From Rhodococcus jostii RHA1 (GTDB taxonomy: Bacteria; Actinomycetota; Actinomycetes; Mycobacteriales; Mycobacteriaceae): 64,000 bases of DNA. Made by a program: the position numbers and the translations under genes. Below, in pieces: positions 1 through 9,326 of this stretch. How positions within the stretch are numbered: the stretch's first letter is position 1; the number at the start of each line of letters is the position of its first letter. The DNA is taken from NCBI RefSeq assembly GCF_000014565.1, contig NC_008271.1:124001-188000 (forward strand), given 5' to 3'. The notes beneath the pieces were generated by a model. It was not told the DNA's origin, ran no database searches, and saw nothing but the letters and a program-made list of their open reading frames with translations.

Positions 1-145
1 CGTCTGCGGCCTCGCAGATAGCCAGGATGTCGTACACCTTGTGCGCCTTTCGTTCGGTGAGTGGTGCCTGAGCCAGTTCGGCACGGGCGACATCGGGAGC
101 ACTGGTGATGACTCCGTTGACGATGAAATCCGCTGTGCTGCTCAC
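1..145 (-). CDS. Partial hypothetical protein (N-terminus only)
   Basis: The gene reads leftward out of the window, so only about 48 N-terminal residues are visible. It starts with GTG (143-145), preceded on the minus strand by a very good GGAGGT ribosome site. The peptide begins MSSTADFIVNGVITSAPDVA and continues as a soluble stretch rich in Ala, Glu and Lys with no signal peptide or membrane segment. No family is recognised. The call rests on the ribosome site and protein-like composition. Confidence 0.5.
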   Translation of the reverse strand, partial: MSSTADFIVNGVITSAPDVARAELAQAPLTERKAHKVYDILAICEAAD

Positions 146-759
146 AGTTACCTCCAATTGGGATCAGGACACCTGCCGCGCCCTGATCGTTCTTTTTGCC
201 TTGCTGGCAAGGAGATCGGAAGGCCAGCAAGTCAAAAGAACGATGTTCTTCTTCAACAGAGCGGAGCGAAGCGGAGCATCCTCTTGAAGGACACCGAAGG
301 TGGCCAGGCCGCCGGGCAGGCGGATCCCCAACTGATAGACGACTACGTGCGAACGGGAGACTGGTTCACCCCAGACCTCGAGGGTCTCGAACTCTCGGCC
401 AAATCTCACTGGAGATGACCACTCGGCGGACAGAAGCCAGTGGGCGAGCGTCGGCGAGCAGTACGCCCACTCCCCCGCAAGGTGCGACCGTTCTGGACCG
501 GGCTGCGGGCGGCAGGATCAGCGCGGTGGTGTTCGTTCGTCGCAGCGGACGCGAAACCTGGATGATGGGTCCGTGACTGATGCAGAGCGCTTCATAGTGG
601 CTGGCCGTGACCTAGACTGATGTTGCCGCCATCGCTCGCCCCGGAGTCAGGCTCGTGAACTGTGGGCCTTCTGGATACGAGGGGTGAACGTGGATGCGAA
701 ATCTGCGTAGAGTCGACTTCAGCCGATATTTCCCGATTCGTCAGTGATACGGAGAAGCC
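146..759. other. Intergenic stretch with a long inverted repeat
   Basis: This lies between the divergent partial gene and the 590-aa protein. No open frame here has a convincing start or protein-like composition. The only structure seen is the inverted repeat at 188-242. Promoters for both flanking genes must lie here, but no clear -35/-10 pair stands out. Confidence 0.4.
188..242. repeat. About 20-bp-arm inverted repeat (hairpin)
   Basis: The left arm (188-208) contains CTTGCTGGC and the right arm (223-242) GCCAGCAAG. The match extends outward to CGTTCTTTT / AAAAGAACG with one mismatch and one extra base, leaving a 14-base loop. It lies 43 bp upstream of the leftward gene start, so it could be an operator, an attenuator or an old terminator. 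No poly-T run follows it on the plus strand. Confidence 0.5.
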
Positions 760-2532
<1,773 letters not shown>

Positions 2533-2563
2533 GTGTCGGCGACGGTTTCGCGTCTCAGGTTCC

Positions 2564-3091
2564 GTGAACAACGAGCACGAGCCCTCCATCGTCGTCTCGC
2601 CGGATTCGAGCACGCACGATATAGGCCTAGAGACCTTCATAACCACATGGTTCGAAGACCTACGCTCGGGTGGCGGTGAGAGGCGTGATCTCATCGACAA
2701 CATCGAAAACATGGAGATGTTTTTCCTCATGGCGAACATTGCTCGCCGTGCTGCCCAACCTGACGCTTCGGATGAGGAACTTCTCCTATTCTCTGCTCTT
2801 GCCGTGGCACGGGAATACTTCCGGGAGGAACGAATGGAGCCCGTCATAGCTGGATGGGGCGGTAGGTGGAAGTACGTCTGCGACGCCTTTGATCACCTGC
2901 ATGAAGTAGGCAATGAGGAAGCCGCCCTCATACTCGTCAAGTCAGTGCTGCGCGGTATGCAGACACAGTCAGAGGAAGTAGAACAGTTTCTCCGGAGCGT
3001 CTGGTCAAACAAGGAACGGGCGAAGGTGCGGCGCATGAACGCTATATCGCTAAGATCAAGCAGCGAGAGTTGCGGGCCGCTAGGTTGCTAG
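2564..3091 (+). CDS. Hypothetical protein, C-terminus possibly frameshifted
   Basis: The start is placed at GTG 2564 (VNNEHEPSIVVS). The open frame runs further upstream, but that part overlaps the preceding gene. About 175 residues, soluble, mostly helical (e.g. ENMEMFFLMANIARRAAQPD, FDHLHEVGNEEAALILVKSV). The family is not recognised. From about 3005 the composition turns unnatural (RMNAISLRSSSESCGPLG) while frame 1 becomes protein-like: HERYIAKIKQRELRAARLLD, ending at a stop at 3163-3165. The true C-terminus may therefore be 3165, after a single-base change near 3005-3030. Located 31 bp after the 590-aa gene, suggesting an operon. Confidence 0.6.
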   Translation: MNNEHEPSIVVSPDSSTHDIGLETFITTWFEDLRSGGGERRDLIDNIENMEMFFLMANIARRAAQPDASDEELLLFSALAVAREYFREERMEPVIAGWGGRWKYVCDAFDHLHEVGNEEAALILVKSVLRGMQTQSEEVEQFLRSVWSNKERAKVRRMNAISLRSSSESCGPLGC

Positions 3092-3237
3092 ACCCTACTG
3101 TTGACGTAGATGCAGTGATGCTCTCCATGCCGCCTAATGAGCGCGATGCCGACAGACCAATGTGAGTCGGTCGCGCACTTCGTCGATCGGGCCTTCAGCT
3201 ACTAGCTCGGTACGACGACAACTTCCGGTCGACGTGC

Positions 3238-3576
3238 TCAGGAGCTCGGGGAAGGTGGTTCGCTGATGGCGTCGGCCGTGACGATCATGTCGAGTTCGAG
3301 GCTGTTGCTGCCCGCGGCGTCGGTGACGTACACGGTGATCGCCGCACACCATTGCCCGTCGAAAATTTGGAACCAGTGCGTTTGCAGCGCCGGTAGCAGA
3401 CCGGACAGGCAGACCGCTGAGCTCTTCACCCGCATGCTGACGTAGTCGGCGCGGGCCGCTCCGCCGCGCCCCAGCGGCAGCGCCTTGCCGATGTCCACCC
3501 GGACCGGGCGCGGCGGGTCGAAGGTCCTGATGACCGGGTGCTGTGGCCATCGTTCGGTCCAGCCGTCGGTGTTCAT
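3238..3576 (-). CDS. Hypothetical protein following imuA'
   Basis: A protein of about 112 aa whose ATG overlaps the imuA' stop (TGATG), so it was translationally coupled to imuA' before the insertion. It starts MNTDGWTERWPQHPVIRTFD and includes a central hydrophobic stretch (SSAVCLSGLLPALQTHWFQI), with no clear catalytic motif. In many actinobacteria imuA' is followed by imuB (Y-family polymerase-like), but this protein is far too short and does not resemble it. The insertion upstream has probably cut it off from its original promoter. Confidence 0.6.
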   Translation of the reverse strand: MNTDGWTERWPQHPVIRTFDPPRPVRVDIGKALPLGRGGAARADYVSMRVKSSAVCLSGLLPALQTHWFQIFDGQWCAAITVYVTDAAGSNSLELDMIVTADAISEPPSPSS

Positions 3577-3941
3577 CACAGCGCAGCCCGCAATCGGGTG
3601 GGGCCGGTGGCCTGGGTTTCGGGGACGGTGCGCCAGGCCACCGACCCGGCGTCACTGCGGATCTCCACACGGAGGGTGCGCCGTTGAAATCCCTTGCCGG
3701 CGGCCGCCACATCGAGGTGCACCCCGGTGACCCGGCCGTACTTGTCGCCGAGACCGGTGTATCCGGCGACGCGGGAGTCGATGCGCAGATCCACCCCGTC
3801 CCAGCGCCCCTCGGCCACCAGCAGGACGGCGCCCTTCGACCGTGCCCGCGCCACCACCGCCCGGGCCCGCGACGGCGGCACGGCCACGCCCGCCAGCCCG
3901 AGAATCACCAGGTCAATGCCGTCGAGCAGGATCGCCGCGAC
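3576..3941 (-). pseudogene. imuA': 3' half of interrupted imuA' (RecA/SulA-like)
   Basis: This codes for the C-terminal ~119 residues of an actinobacterial ImuA'-type protein (Rv3395c-like): AAILLDGIDLVILGLAGVAV, ARAVVARARSKGAVLLVAEG, RWDGVDLRIDSRVAGYTGLG. ImuA' is part of the damage-induced mutagenesis system and acts with ImuB and DnaE2. Removing the element and joining position 15483 to 3935 on the minus strand gives SAVEVAAILLDGID in frame, an intact protein of about 270 aa counting from the GTG at 15935. Any product from the open frame starting at 4088 would carry about 50 foreign residues from the element and lack the first half. Confidence 0.85.
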
Positions 3942-3953
3942 TTCTCTAGGGGT
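3936..3953. repeat. Left junction: core CGCGAC plus terminal repeat
   Basis: CGCGAC (3936-3941) is repeated directly at 15483-15488 and is the presumed crossover core. Just inside it, TTCTCTAGGGGT (3942-3953) matches 11 of 12 bases with the inverted copy at the right end. A short core plus imperfect terminal repeats fits integration by tyrosine recombinases of the Tn554 kind. Confidence 0.8.
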
Positions 3954-4605
3954 ACAAGCCTGTGTCGCTGGTTCTTGAACAAAACCACGCAGGTCAGCGT
4001 CCTCGGACGAGAACCTAACAGATTGCAGCAGGTGTGGCACAGGCGAAATGCGACACAGCGGCAGGCGACGTTTTCGGCCACCCACCATCGCGATCTCGAA
4101 TCAAGCTGTCATTTGGAGAGCGCTGGTGACGTCCGGCAAAAGTCGGTGTTCCGCTACTGAGCCGTGTTCGAGCCTGCTCGTGACGAATGTCGAGCCGACG
4201 GCGGGGCATGGAGCCTGCGCATGATGACGCAGGTGTCGAACAAACTGACGCGGTCGTAGGTGGTGGGCCGACCCAACCATCACCGTCCCCGTGAGCATCG
4301 CTCGCTAGCAGTCCCGAAGCGACAACAGAACCTCGAATCCACACTGACCCAGCGCTGCAATGACGTAAAGCGACAGAATCGCCCATGCAATTCCCGTTTC
4401 GCCGACACGCCGAGACTCGCTCGGTTACCTATGCGGTCAGCTATGGGTCGAACCTACTGCTCAGACGGGTGACAAATCCGTCGTGTCGAATCTGTGACAG
4501 ATGATGCTGATGTTTCCTGTGAGATCCCTGAGGCACATGGTTTACGTTGCGAAGGAGCGTCGGGCCCGCCGTTGAGAAGTCCTTTCACAAAAGATCGGAT
4601 GTCAG
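3954..4605. other. Element left-end region without a clear gene
   Basis: About 650 bp between the left end of the element and the LGFP gene. No frame has convincing coding character. It must hold the promoter for the exported LGFP protein and perhaps recombinase-binding sites near the end. A short inverted motif (GGTTC ... GAACC) occurs in the first 70 bp. Confidence 0.4.
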
Positions 4606-6621
4606 ATGGCCAAGAAAGCAACATCAGTGAATTCGCAGTGTCCGAAACGTGCCTCGCCATCAAAGGGGTTGGTAGTGGCAATGATGGCGGCGTTGATGAT
4701 CGCGACGGGCGGAGGGTTCGCCGCGGCACAACCGACCACCACTCCCACGCCGAGCGCCAGTGCCCCCGCCACGACCACACCTGCCGCGCGGACGACCGAG
4801 GCGAGGCCCGCAGAGCGATCCGCGACGAGCAGCAACGCCACATCCCCGGCAACACCGCCAACGTCATCGTCCCTCGCGCCGCCGACTACCGAGGTCGTAC
4901 CGCCACCCGCAGCCAGCTCCGCGCCGACCACCACGGCATCCACTGAGTCGTCCCCGAGTGCAGCTCCAACGCCACCGGCGAACGGCAAGAAGATCCCGTA
5001 TACGGGCAAACCGACCGAGAACCCCAACGCAACCATTATTCCAGGCAAAATGCGCTCGGATCGCGAAGAACTGCCCGAGGGATTCACCAAAGAAGACGCC
5101 GACAAAGCCGAGATCGCTGAGGCGAAAATTCTGGCGGCATCGAAGCCGCGCAACGCACGCACCGCTACCACGGCCACCAACGCTATAGCCGCGGCAGCCC
5201 CTACGGACTGCATGACGTATTTCCCCCAGTGGATGTATCAGGTCTGCGGTGCGATCCGGGTCAAGTACGATTCCCTCGGCGGTCCAGCCAGCTTCCTACT
5301 GCTTCCCACCAGCAACGAACTGGTCAACCCCGACGGTTATGGGCGTAGAAATACGTTTCAGAACGGGCCCATATACTGGTCTGCGGCCAGCGGCGCCCAC
5401 CCCGTGGTCAACCACTTCTTCGCCGCCTGGCAACGCAATGGCTGGGAAGCCGGTCCCCTCGGGTATCCGACCACGGACGAAATCGTCAACCCCGACGGAC
5501 TCGGCCGACGTCAGGAGTTCCAGAACACCGCCGCCATCTATTGGAAACTCAATGAGGCTTATGCGGTTCGGGGGGCAGTCCGTGACAAATGGAACACCGT
5601 TGGAGCCGAACAGGGGTTCCTTGGTTATCCATCATCCGACGAGCTCGGTACGCCGGATGGAATCGGGAGATTCAACCGGTTCGCGAACGGCGCGATCTAT
5701 TGGACGGCCGGCACCGGGGCACAGGCGATGTCGACGACCTTCTTCACCAAGTGGGGAAGCCTTGGCTACGAGACGGGCTCACTTGGGTACCCGATCGCGG
5801 GGGATTTGCTGAATGCAGACAATGTTGGCCGACGTCAGCAGTTCCAACGGGGATATATCTACTGGCACCCCTCTGTTGGTGCAAATTCAGTTCATGGCCG
5901 CATTCTCGAACAGTGGAACACGCTCGGATCCGAAGGTGGATCAATGGGATACCCCGTCACCGATGAGCAGTCGTCCATTCCGCTCATTGCCCCGGTCGGA
6001 GCAGTAACCCAGTTCTTCCAAAACGGCTCTCTGATCTGGAGTGGACAGAACAACGAGGTACTTCGGGGTGGATGGAAAGACGTGGCAAGCTCTTCTGCTG
6101 CGCAGAAATCCTCGCAAACTTCCGAGGGTTCGGGAATGGTGGCACCTATGTTCCAATCGCCCTGCCCGGAAGGAACCCAGGATTACGAGGGCGCTCAATC
6201 GGCGTACAACTGCGTTATTCGGTTCCAAGATATCGGTGGCACGTGGATCAACGTCCGAGCAGGGCGCGGAGATCCGAACGGATTCGGACAGCTGCATTAC
6301 AAGACCGATCATCAGGTGAAGGACCGGTGGGTCGAGTTGCTGCTTCAAGACAGCTACGGGGTGCCAACGAATTTCGACGCTGAAGGGACAGGAGTCACCG
6401 AAAATCCTGACCGCTATCGGTATGCGCAGGCCTACTACGTCGATAATTTCCGTGGAAAAACCAGCTACCTGATCACATTCGAGGTGATTGCCGATTTCGC
6501 TGAAACGAACCAAGTATCCGATCACACCCAGTTCGGCGTCGTGACATCCTTCTGCTCAGATCCCAACGACAACGACAACATCATCAAGTTCTGCCCGCAA
6601 CTACCCACGCCCTATCTCTAG
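4606..6621 (+). CDS. Exported LGFP-repeat protein with unique C-terminal domain (candidate polymorphic toxin)
   Basis: A 671-aa protein. Residues 1-41 form a Sec signal peptide (basic start, hydrophobic VVAMMAALMIATGGG, AxA site before QP). Residues 42-130 are a Pro/Thr/Ser-rich linker typical of wall-crossing proteins. Residues ~214-480 hold five LGFP-type repeats (LLLP, LGYP x3, MGYP, each followed by FQNGxIYW-like strands), a module that binds the mycobacterial/corynebacterial-type cell envelope. Residues ~490-671 are a distinct domain with several Cys and the stretch INVRAGRGDPNGFGQLHYKT; no enzyme family is recognised. Paralogous LGFP fragments joined to different C-terminal domains lie downstream, which is why a toxin role is inferred. 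A surface protein with another role is also possible. Confidence 0.8.
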   Translation: MAKKATSVNSQCPKRASPSKGLVVAMMAALMIATGGGFAAAQPTTTPTPSASAPATTTPAARTTEARPAERSATSSNATSPATPPTSSSLAPPTTEVVPPPAASSAPTTTASTESSPSAAPTPPANGKKIPYTGKPTENPNATIIPGKMRSDREELPEGFTKEDADKAEIAEAKILAASKPRNARTATTATNAIAAAAPTDCMTYFPQWMYQVCGAIRVKYDSLGGPASFLLLPTSNELVNPDGYGRRNTFQNGPIYWSAASGAHPVVNHFFAAWQRNGWEAGPLGYPTTDEIVNPDGLGRRQEFQNTAAIYWKLNEAYAVRGAVRDKWNTVGAEQGFLGYPSSDELGTPDGIGRFNRFANGAIYWTAGTGAQAMSTTFFTKWGSLGYETGSLGYPIAGDLLNADNVGRRQQFQRGYIYWHPSVGANSVHGRILEQWNTLGSEGGSMGYPVTDEQSSIPLIAPVGAVTQFFQNGSLIWSGQNNEVLRGGWKDVASSSAAQKSSQTSEGSGMVAPMFQSPCPEGTQDYEGAQSAYNCVIRFQDIGGTWINVRAGRGDPNGFGQLHYKTDHQVKDRWVELLLQDSYGVPTNFDAEGTGVTENPDRYRYAQAYYVDNFRGKTSYLITFEVIADFAETNQVSDHTQFGVVTSFCSDPNDNDNIIKFCPQLPTPYL

Positions 6622-7127
6622 CACGACGAGGACGCCTTCGGGTTGGGTTCACCGTGGTACTCAACCCGAAGGCACGTGGCGTAAACCCGGTAATCGGTAG
6701 GCATGTCGGACATCGAGCGGTGGAAAACCAGAGTCCGCCCTATCCCCCCAGGTATCGACCCGGCGAAGGTCGATAGAAAGCCAGTCTCGGCGATGGTCCC
6801 CTTGAACTGGGGGACCACGGGGCTATATGCGGCGATCTGCTCACGTGCCGCTTCTTCGACGATCCCTTCGACAATACGTAAGCCTTCGGGAAATCCTTGG
6901 TGCCGCACGATAGCTTTAAATCCGGATCGCTCATCAGAAATCAAAGACACTGGATCGACTTCAGATGTGACGGAAGGGAGGTGTTTGACTTCGACCGTCA
7001 AACGACTTACTACGCCAGCTGGCGCTTCGGCCACATTCGTGTTGAGAACGCAACTCATGATTTTAGTTAGACCAGTTTCGTCGGAAGTCCTAGAGTCTTC
7101 CGACTTGACGACCCAGATCGAGGGCAT
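6618..7127 (-). CDS. Hypothetical protein convergent with LGFP toxin candidate (possible immunity protein)
   Basis: 169 aa, ATG start at 7125-7127 with only a weak ribosome site. The last bases overlap the LGFP stop codon on the opposite strand. The sequence is soluble and balanced (e.g. VEVKHLPSVTSEVDPVSLIS, VEEAAREQIAAYSPVVPQFK), with no signal peptide or membrane helix. No family is recognised. Its position after the unique C-terminal domain makes it a candidate partner, but immunity genes usually lie on the same strand as the toxin, so this is only an inference. Confidence 0.55.
   Translation of the reverse strand: MPSIWVVKSEDSRTSDETGLTKIMSCVLNTNVAEAPAGVVSRLTVEVKHLPSVTSEVDPVSLISDERSGFKAIVRHQGFPEGLRIVEGIVEEAAREQIAAYSPVVPQFKGTIAETGFLSTFAGSIPGGIGRTLVFHRSMSDMPTDYRVYATCLRVEYHGEPNPKASSSC
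6634..6673. terminator. Hairpin after the LGFP gene
   Basis: GCCTTCGGGTTG (6634-6645) pairs perfectly with CAACCCGAAGGC (6662-6673) around a 16-base loop, 13 bp after the LGFP stop codon. It could end transcription of the plus-strand gene. It lies within the 3' coding end of the convergent gene. No U-tract follows, as is common in actinobacteria. Confidence 0.5.
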
Positions 7128-7437
7128 ATCAGCACTCTACCGTGGCGCAGCTCCCCGCTAGCAGATCGCAAATGTACCCCTACCTACGGGAGCCACCTCG
7201 GACTATGCACAGGGACGAACGGTGGCCACGACTCGAACCAATGACTCGCGGACCGGCGCGTTCGACCGCAAAGGCGGATATCCCTCCGCGCGTGTGCCGC
7301 GCGCGCAGATGAAGCCACCTCCGGCGTCCGCGACAAAGCCCAAGCCCCCACCCACGACCGGCGGGAATAACGGCAGGTAGTCGCGCACTCCACGCCTGGG
7401 GCCTCGATACCCTGCACGGTATCGAGGCCTGGCCAGA
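7128..7437 (+). other. Gap with a possible small Pro-rich ORF or gene remnant
   Basis: No established gene. A plus-strand frame open from 7159 to a TAG ending at 7380 reads like the tail of a protein (AFDRKGGYPSARVPRAQM, then KPPPASATKPKPPPTTGG). It has no convincing start: the GTG near 7221 has a poor ribosome site. It may be the remnant of another cassette. It is followed by the hairpin at 7400-7429. Confidence 0.3.
7400..7429. terminator. Perfect 12-bp-stem hairpin
   Basis: GGCCTCGATACC and GGTATCGAGGCC form a perfect stem around the loop CTGCAC. It lies 19 bp after the end of the short Pro-rich frame and just before the decayed LGFP N-terminus, which fits a transcription terminator at a cassette border. 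Confidence 0.6.
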
Positions 7438-7878
7438 GTTGCGAAATACCTGAACTTGCCGCGCCCGAAACGCGCATCACCATTGAAATCGCTGATCATC
7501 GGGGCTTTGGCGTCGATGCTGATCACGACAGGTGGTGGAATCGCCACGGCGCAACCCAGCACCACACCGACCCCCACGCCGAGCACGACCACCACCACAC
7601 CGCCGGCGCCGACACCCACGGATACCCCGGCGCAGCGTGCAGCCCCGAGCAGCACTGTTCCTTCGTCACCGCCGGCATCCACGTCCGGAACGGCACCTCC
7701 GCGCGTGCCTCGGCGGCCTGCTGCCAGTGGCATTTCGAGACCCTGCGACCTGCGCATCCATCTTGGGTCTCACGATTATGGCCACCACGATTTGTCTCAA
7801 CGTGGTGGCCTGTCTTTAGGGGGGACCATCTTTGCTGCCGGCAGACCGCTGAGGGACCGTGGGATGGTTCTCGGATAG
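7438..7878 (+). pseudogene. Decayed N-terminus of a second LGFP-type exported protein
   Basis: The first ~55 residues match the start of the intact LGFP protein at 4606: PKRASPLKSLIIGALASML aligns with the PKRASPSK... signal region, followed by TTGGGIATAQP and a Pro/Thr-rich linker. By that alignment the start codon would be GTT at 7438, so the native start is lost; TTG at 7456 is the first usable start. After the linker the frame runs into unrelated sequence with hairpins, and no LGFP repeat follows. This is a duplicated delivery-end fragment whose repeats and C-terminal domain are gone. Confidence 0.7.
7780..7810. terminator. Hairpin GGCCACCACG / CGTGGTGGCC
   Basis: A perfect 10-bp stem (7780-7789 with 7801-7810) around an 11-base loop, followed by TGTCTTT on the plus strand. 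It lies inside the decayed LGFP remnant and looks like a terminator that once followed a complete gene. Confidence 0.55.
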
Positions 7879-7885
7879 GGTCAAG

Positions 7886-7918
7886 CCGGAGGCCCCCGAT
7901 ACTCGCGGGAGCCTCCGG
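7886..7918. terminator. Hairpin CCGGAGGC / GCCTCCGG
   Basis: An 8-bp perfect stem with a loop of 17 bases, 18 bp beyond the stop codon of the minus-strand gene ending at 7937. A likely terminator for the leftward orphan-module/immunity pair. Confidence 0.55.
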
Positions 7919-7936
7919 TTGTTCGCGAGTTCCGCG

Positions 7937-8473
7937 TCAGTCGACAGGATTTTCGACTGACTTCCCGGAGCCTTTGCCGCGTTTTCTCTGTCTGATTTCG
8001 ACTTCAGGGTGTGGGGCCGGCGGCATGAACATCGGTCGCTCGAACGAGACGCGGTCCGTCCGGTCTCGATCGGACCGGTGGATCTCGGCGATGGTCGGGT
8101 AGCTGACCCACTCGCATGCCCAGACTCCGCCCACACGGTGGACGACGGGATCGGGTACATCCGCCTCGTCGATGTGGACTCTCACATCCACGGATGGGTC
8201 CGCGTGACCGTAGAGCACCCACCACGAGGGGCGACCAAGTTCTCCCGGGTCGGCTTCTATGAAACTTGAGGTCGTGCCCGGGCCGCGTGGTTTCTGCCAG
8301 ATACCGTGCGGACTCGGAGGATCTCGCTGGAGGATCGCGTCCAGGTCGTCTTCCTGGGCTACGAGGCTCGTGCCATCGGCGCGCCATTGCACGACCACGC
8401 GGGAACGCTCGAGTACGAGTCGGATGGGGACCCCGGCGTCATCGTCTGCATTCATCCGTGTCACCAGTTCCAT
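7937..8473 (-). CDS. Candidate immunity protein for the leftward orphan module
   Basis: 178 aa, no signal peptide or membrane segment. Acidic in its first two thirds (EDDLDAILQRDPPSPHG, HIDEADVPDPVVHRVGGVWA), with a basic tail (IRQRKRGKGSGKS). Its start overlaps the end of the orphan C-terminal module gene by 13 bp on the same strand. This tight coupling is typical of toxin-immunity pairs. No family is recognised, so the role rests on position only. The hairpin at 7886-7918 follows it. Confidence 0.65.
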   Translation of the reverse strand: MELVTRMNADDDAGVPIRLVLERSRVVVQWRADGTSLVAQEDDLDAILQRDPPSPHGIWQKPRGPGTTSSFIEADPGELGRPSWWVLYGHADPSVDVRVHIDEADVPDPVVHRVGGVWACEWVSYPTIAEIHRSDRDRTDRVSFERPMFMPPAPHPEVEIRQRKRGKGSGKSVENPVD

Positions 8474-9312
8474 CCTGCATCCTCGCGGTCCGCGGGTAGG
8501 TTGTCGGCCGATATGAATCGGTAGACGTTATCAGGGACACTGTCGTCGTAGTGTGACACTGGACTCCGGGCGTAGAAGTAGAAGTATCCGGTGGGGTATT
8601 CGCTGAACTCGACAGATACCTGCAGGGCATAGTTGTGGTCGTCATTCTTGAAGTCCGAGAGCGTCAGCGCCGATTTGTTTGTCAGATTGATCGGGCGGTT
8701 GGTCATGAAGGGGCCATTTTCGAACTGTGGTTGAGTGCGATGGATTTGCGAGCCAACGACTCCGGCGGCGCCGTTGTACAGTGCCCCGCTAAAGGTCACC
8801 CTGCCGATGGGTGCGTCGGGGGAGGTGATCCTCGCCTCGAGGATGTCGGTGTAGGGGCCTGCGAGTTGCCAAACTATGAGAGCAGTTCCGGTGCCGAGAT
8901 GTTCGGGCCCGCGGCCGTAGAACAGGTCGACCTCATAGCTCGCTTTGAGGTCATTATGAACGGTCCAGCAGCCGCCGAGCCCCGTTCCGGAGCACCATGT
9001 CCCGGGATCGCTGAGTGCTTGCGGCGGGGCTGGGGCTTCGAGCGGAGCTGATGGCCCTAGTGCCCCACACACCCATGGCCCAACACGCGATGCCTGGGGC
9101 AACGGGCACTGGTCAGCTCCGGTGGACTGGAGTTGGTAGTCGGCGTACTTTTCGGTGGCAGGCTTGGGGCTGTAGAGCTTGCCGTTCTGGAACTGTTGTT
9201 CGAAAGCGACGCCGGAGACGTCGGCCTGGTCGGCAGTGGGATAGCCGAAACTACTCTGCTCGTAGCCTGCTGCTGACCATTGATCCAAGATGGCGCCGGC
9301 AACTGGATGCGC
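8461..9312 (-). CDS. Orphan LGFP fragment with unique C-terminal domain (toxin-like cassette)
   Basis: The frame is protein-like from AHPVAGAILDQWSAAGYEQS (starting at 9312) onward, but it has no signal peptide or good start codon. TTG at 9288 is the first possible start, giving 275 aa. It contains one truncated LGFP repeat (SFGYPTADQ ... FEQQFQNGKLYSP), a linker, then a domain of about 180 residues rich in aromatic and Asn residues (YEVDLFYGRGPEHLGTG, NYALQVSVEFSEYPTGYFYF). That domain is unrelated to the C-terminus of the full-length LGFP protein. This is the layout of an orphan C-terminal cassette of a polymorphic toxin, silent until joined to a complete N-terminus. The downstream gene overlaps it. 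Confidence 0.65.
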   Translation of the reverse strand, partial: AHPVAGAILDQWSAAGYEQSSFGYPTADQADVSGVAFEQQFQNGKLYSPKPATEKYADYQLQSTGADQCPLPQASRVGPWVCGALGPSAPLEAPAPPQALSDPGTWCSGTGLGGCWTVHNDLKASYEVDLFYGRGPEHLGTGTALIVWQLAGPYTDILEARITSPDAPIGRVTFSGALYNGAAGVVGSQIHRTQPQFENGPFMTNRPINLTNKSALTLSDFKNDDHNYALQVSVEFSEYPTGYFYFYARSPVSHYDDSVPDNVYRFISADNLPADREDAGWNW

Positions 9313-9326
9313 ACCCCACGCACCAA

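Noticed and set aside
9015..9326. Upstream part of the plus-strand open frame before AHPV at 9327
   Set aside because: It is antisense to the protein-like minus-strand module; only the part from 9327 onward has LGFP character.
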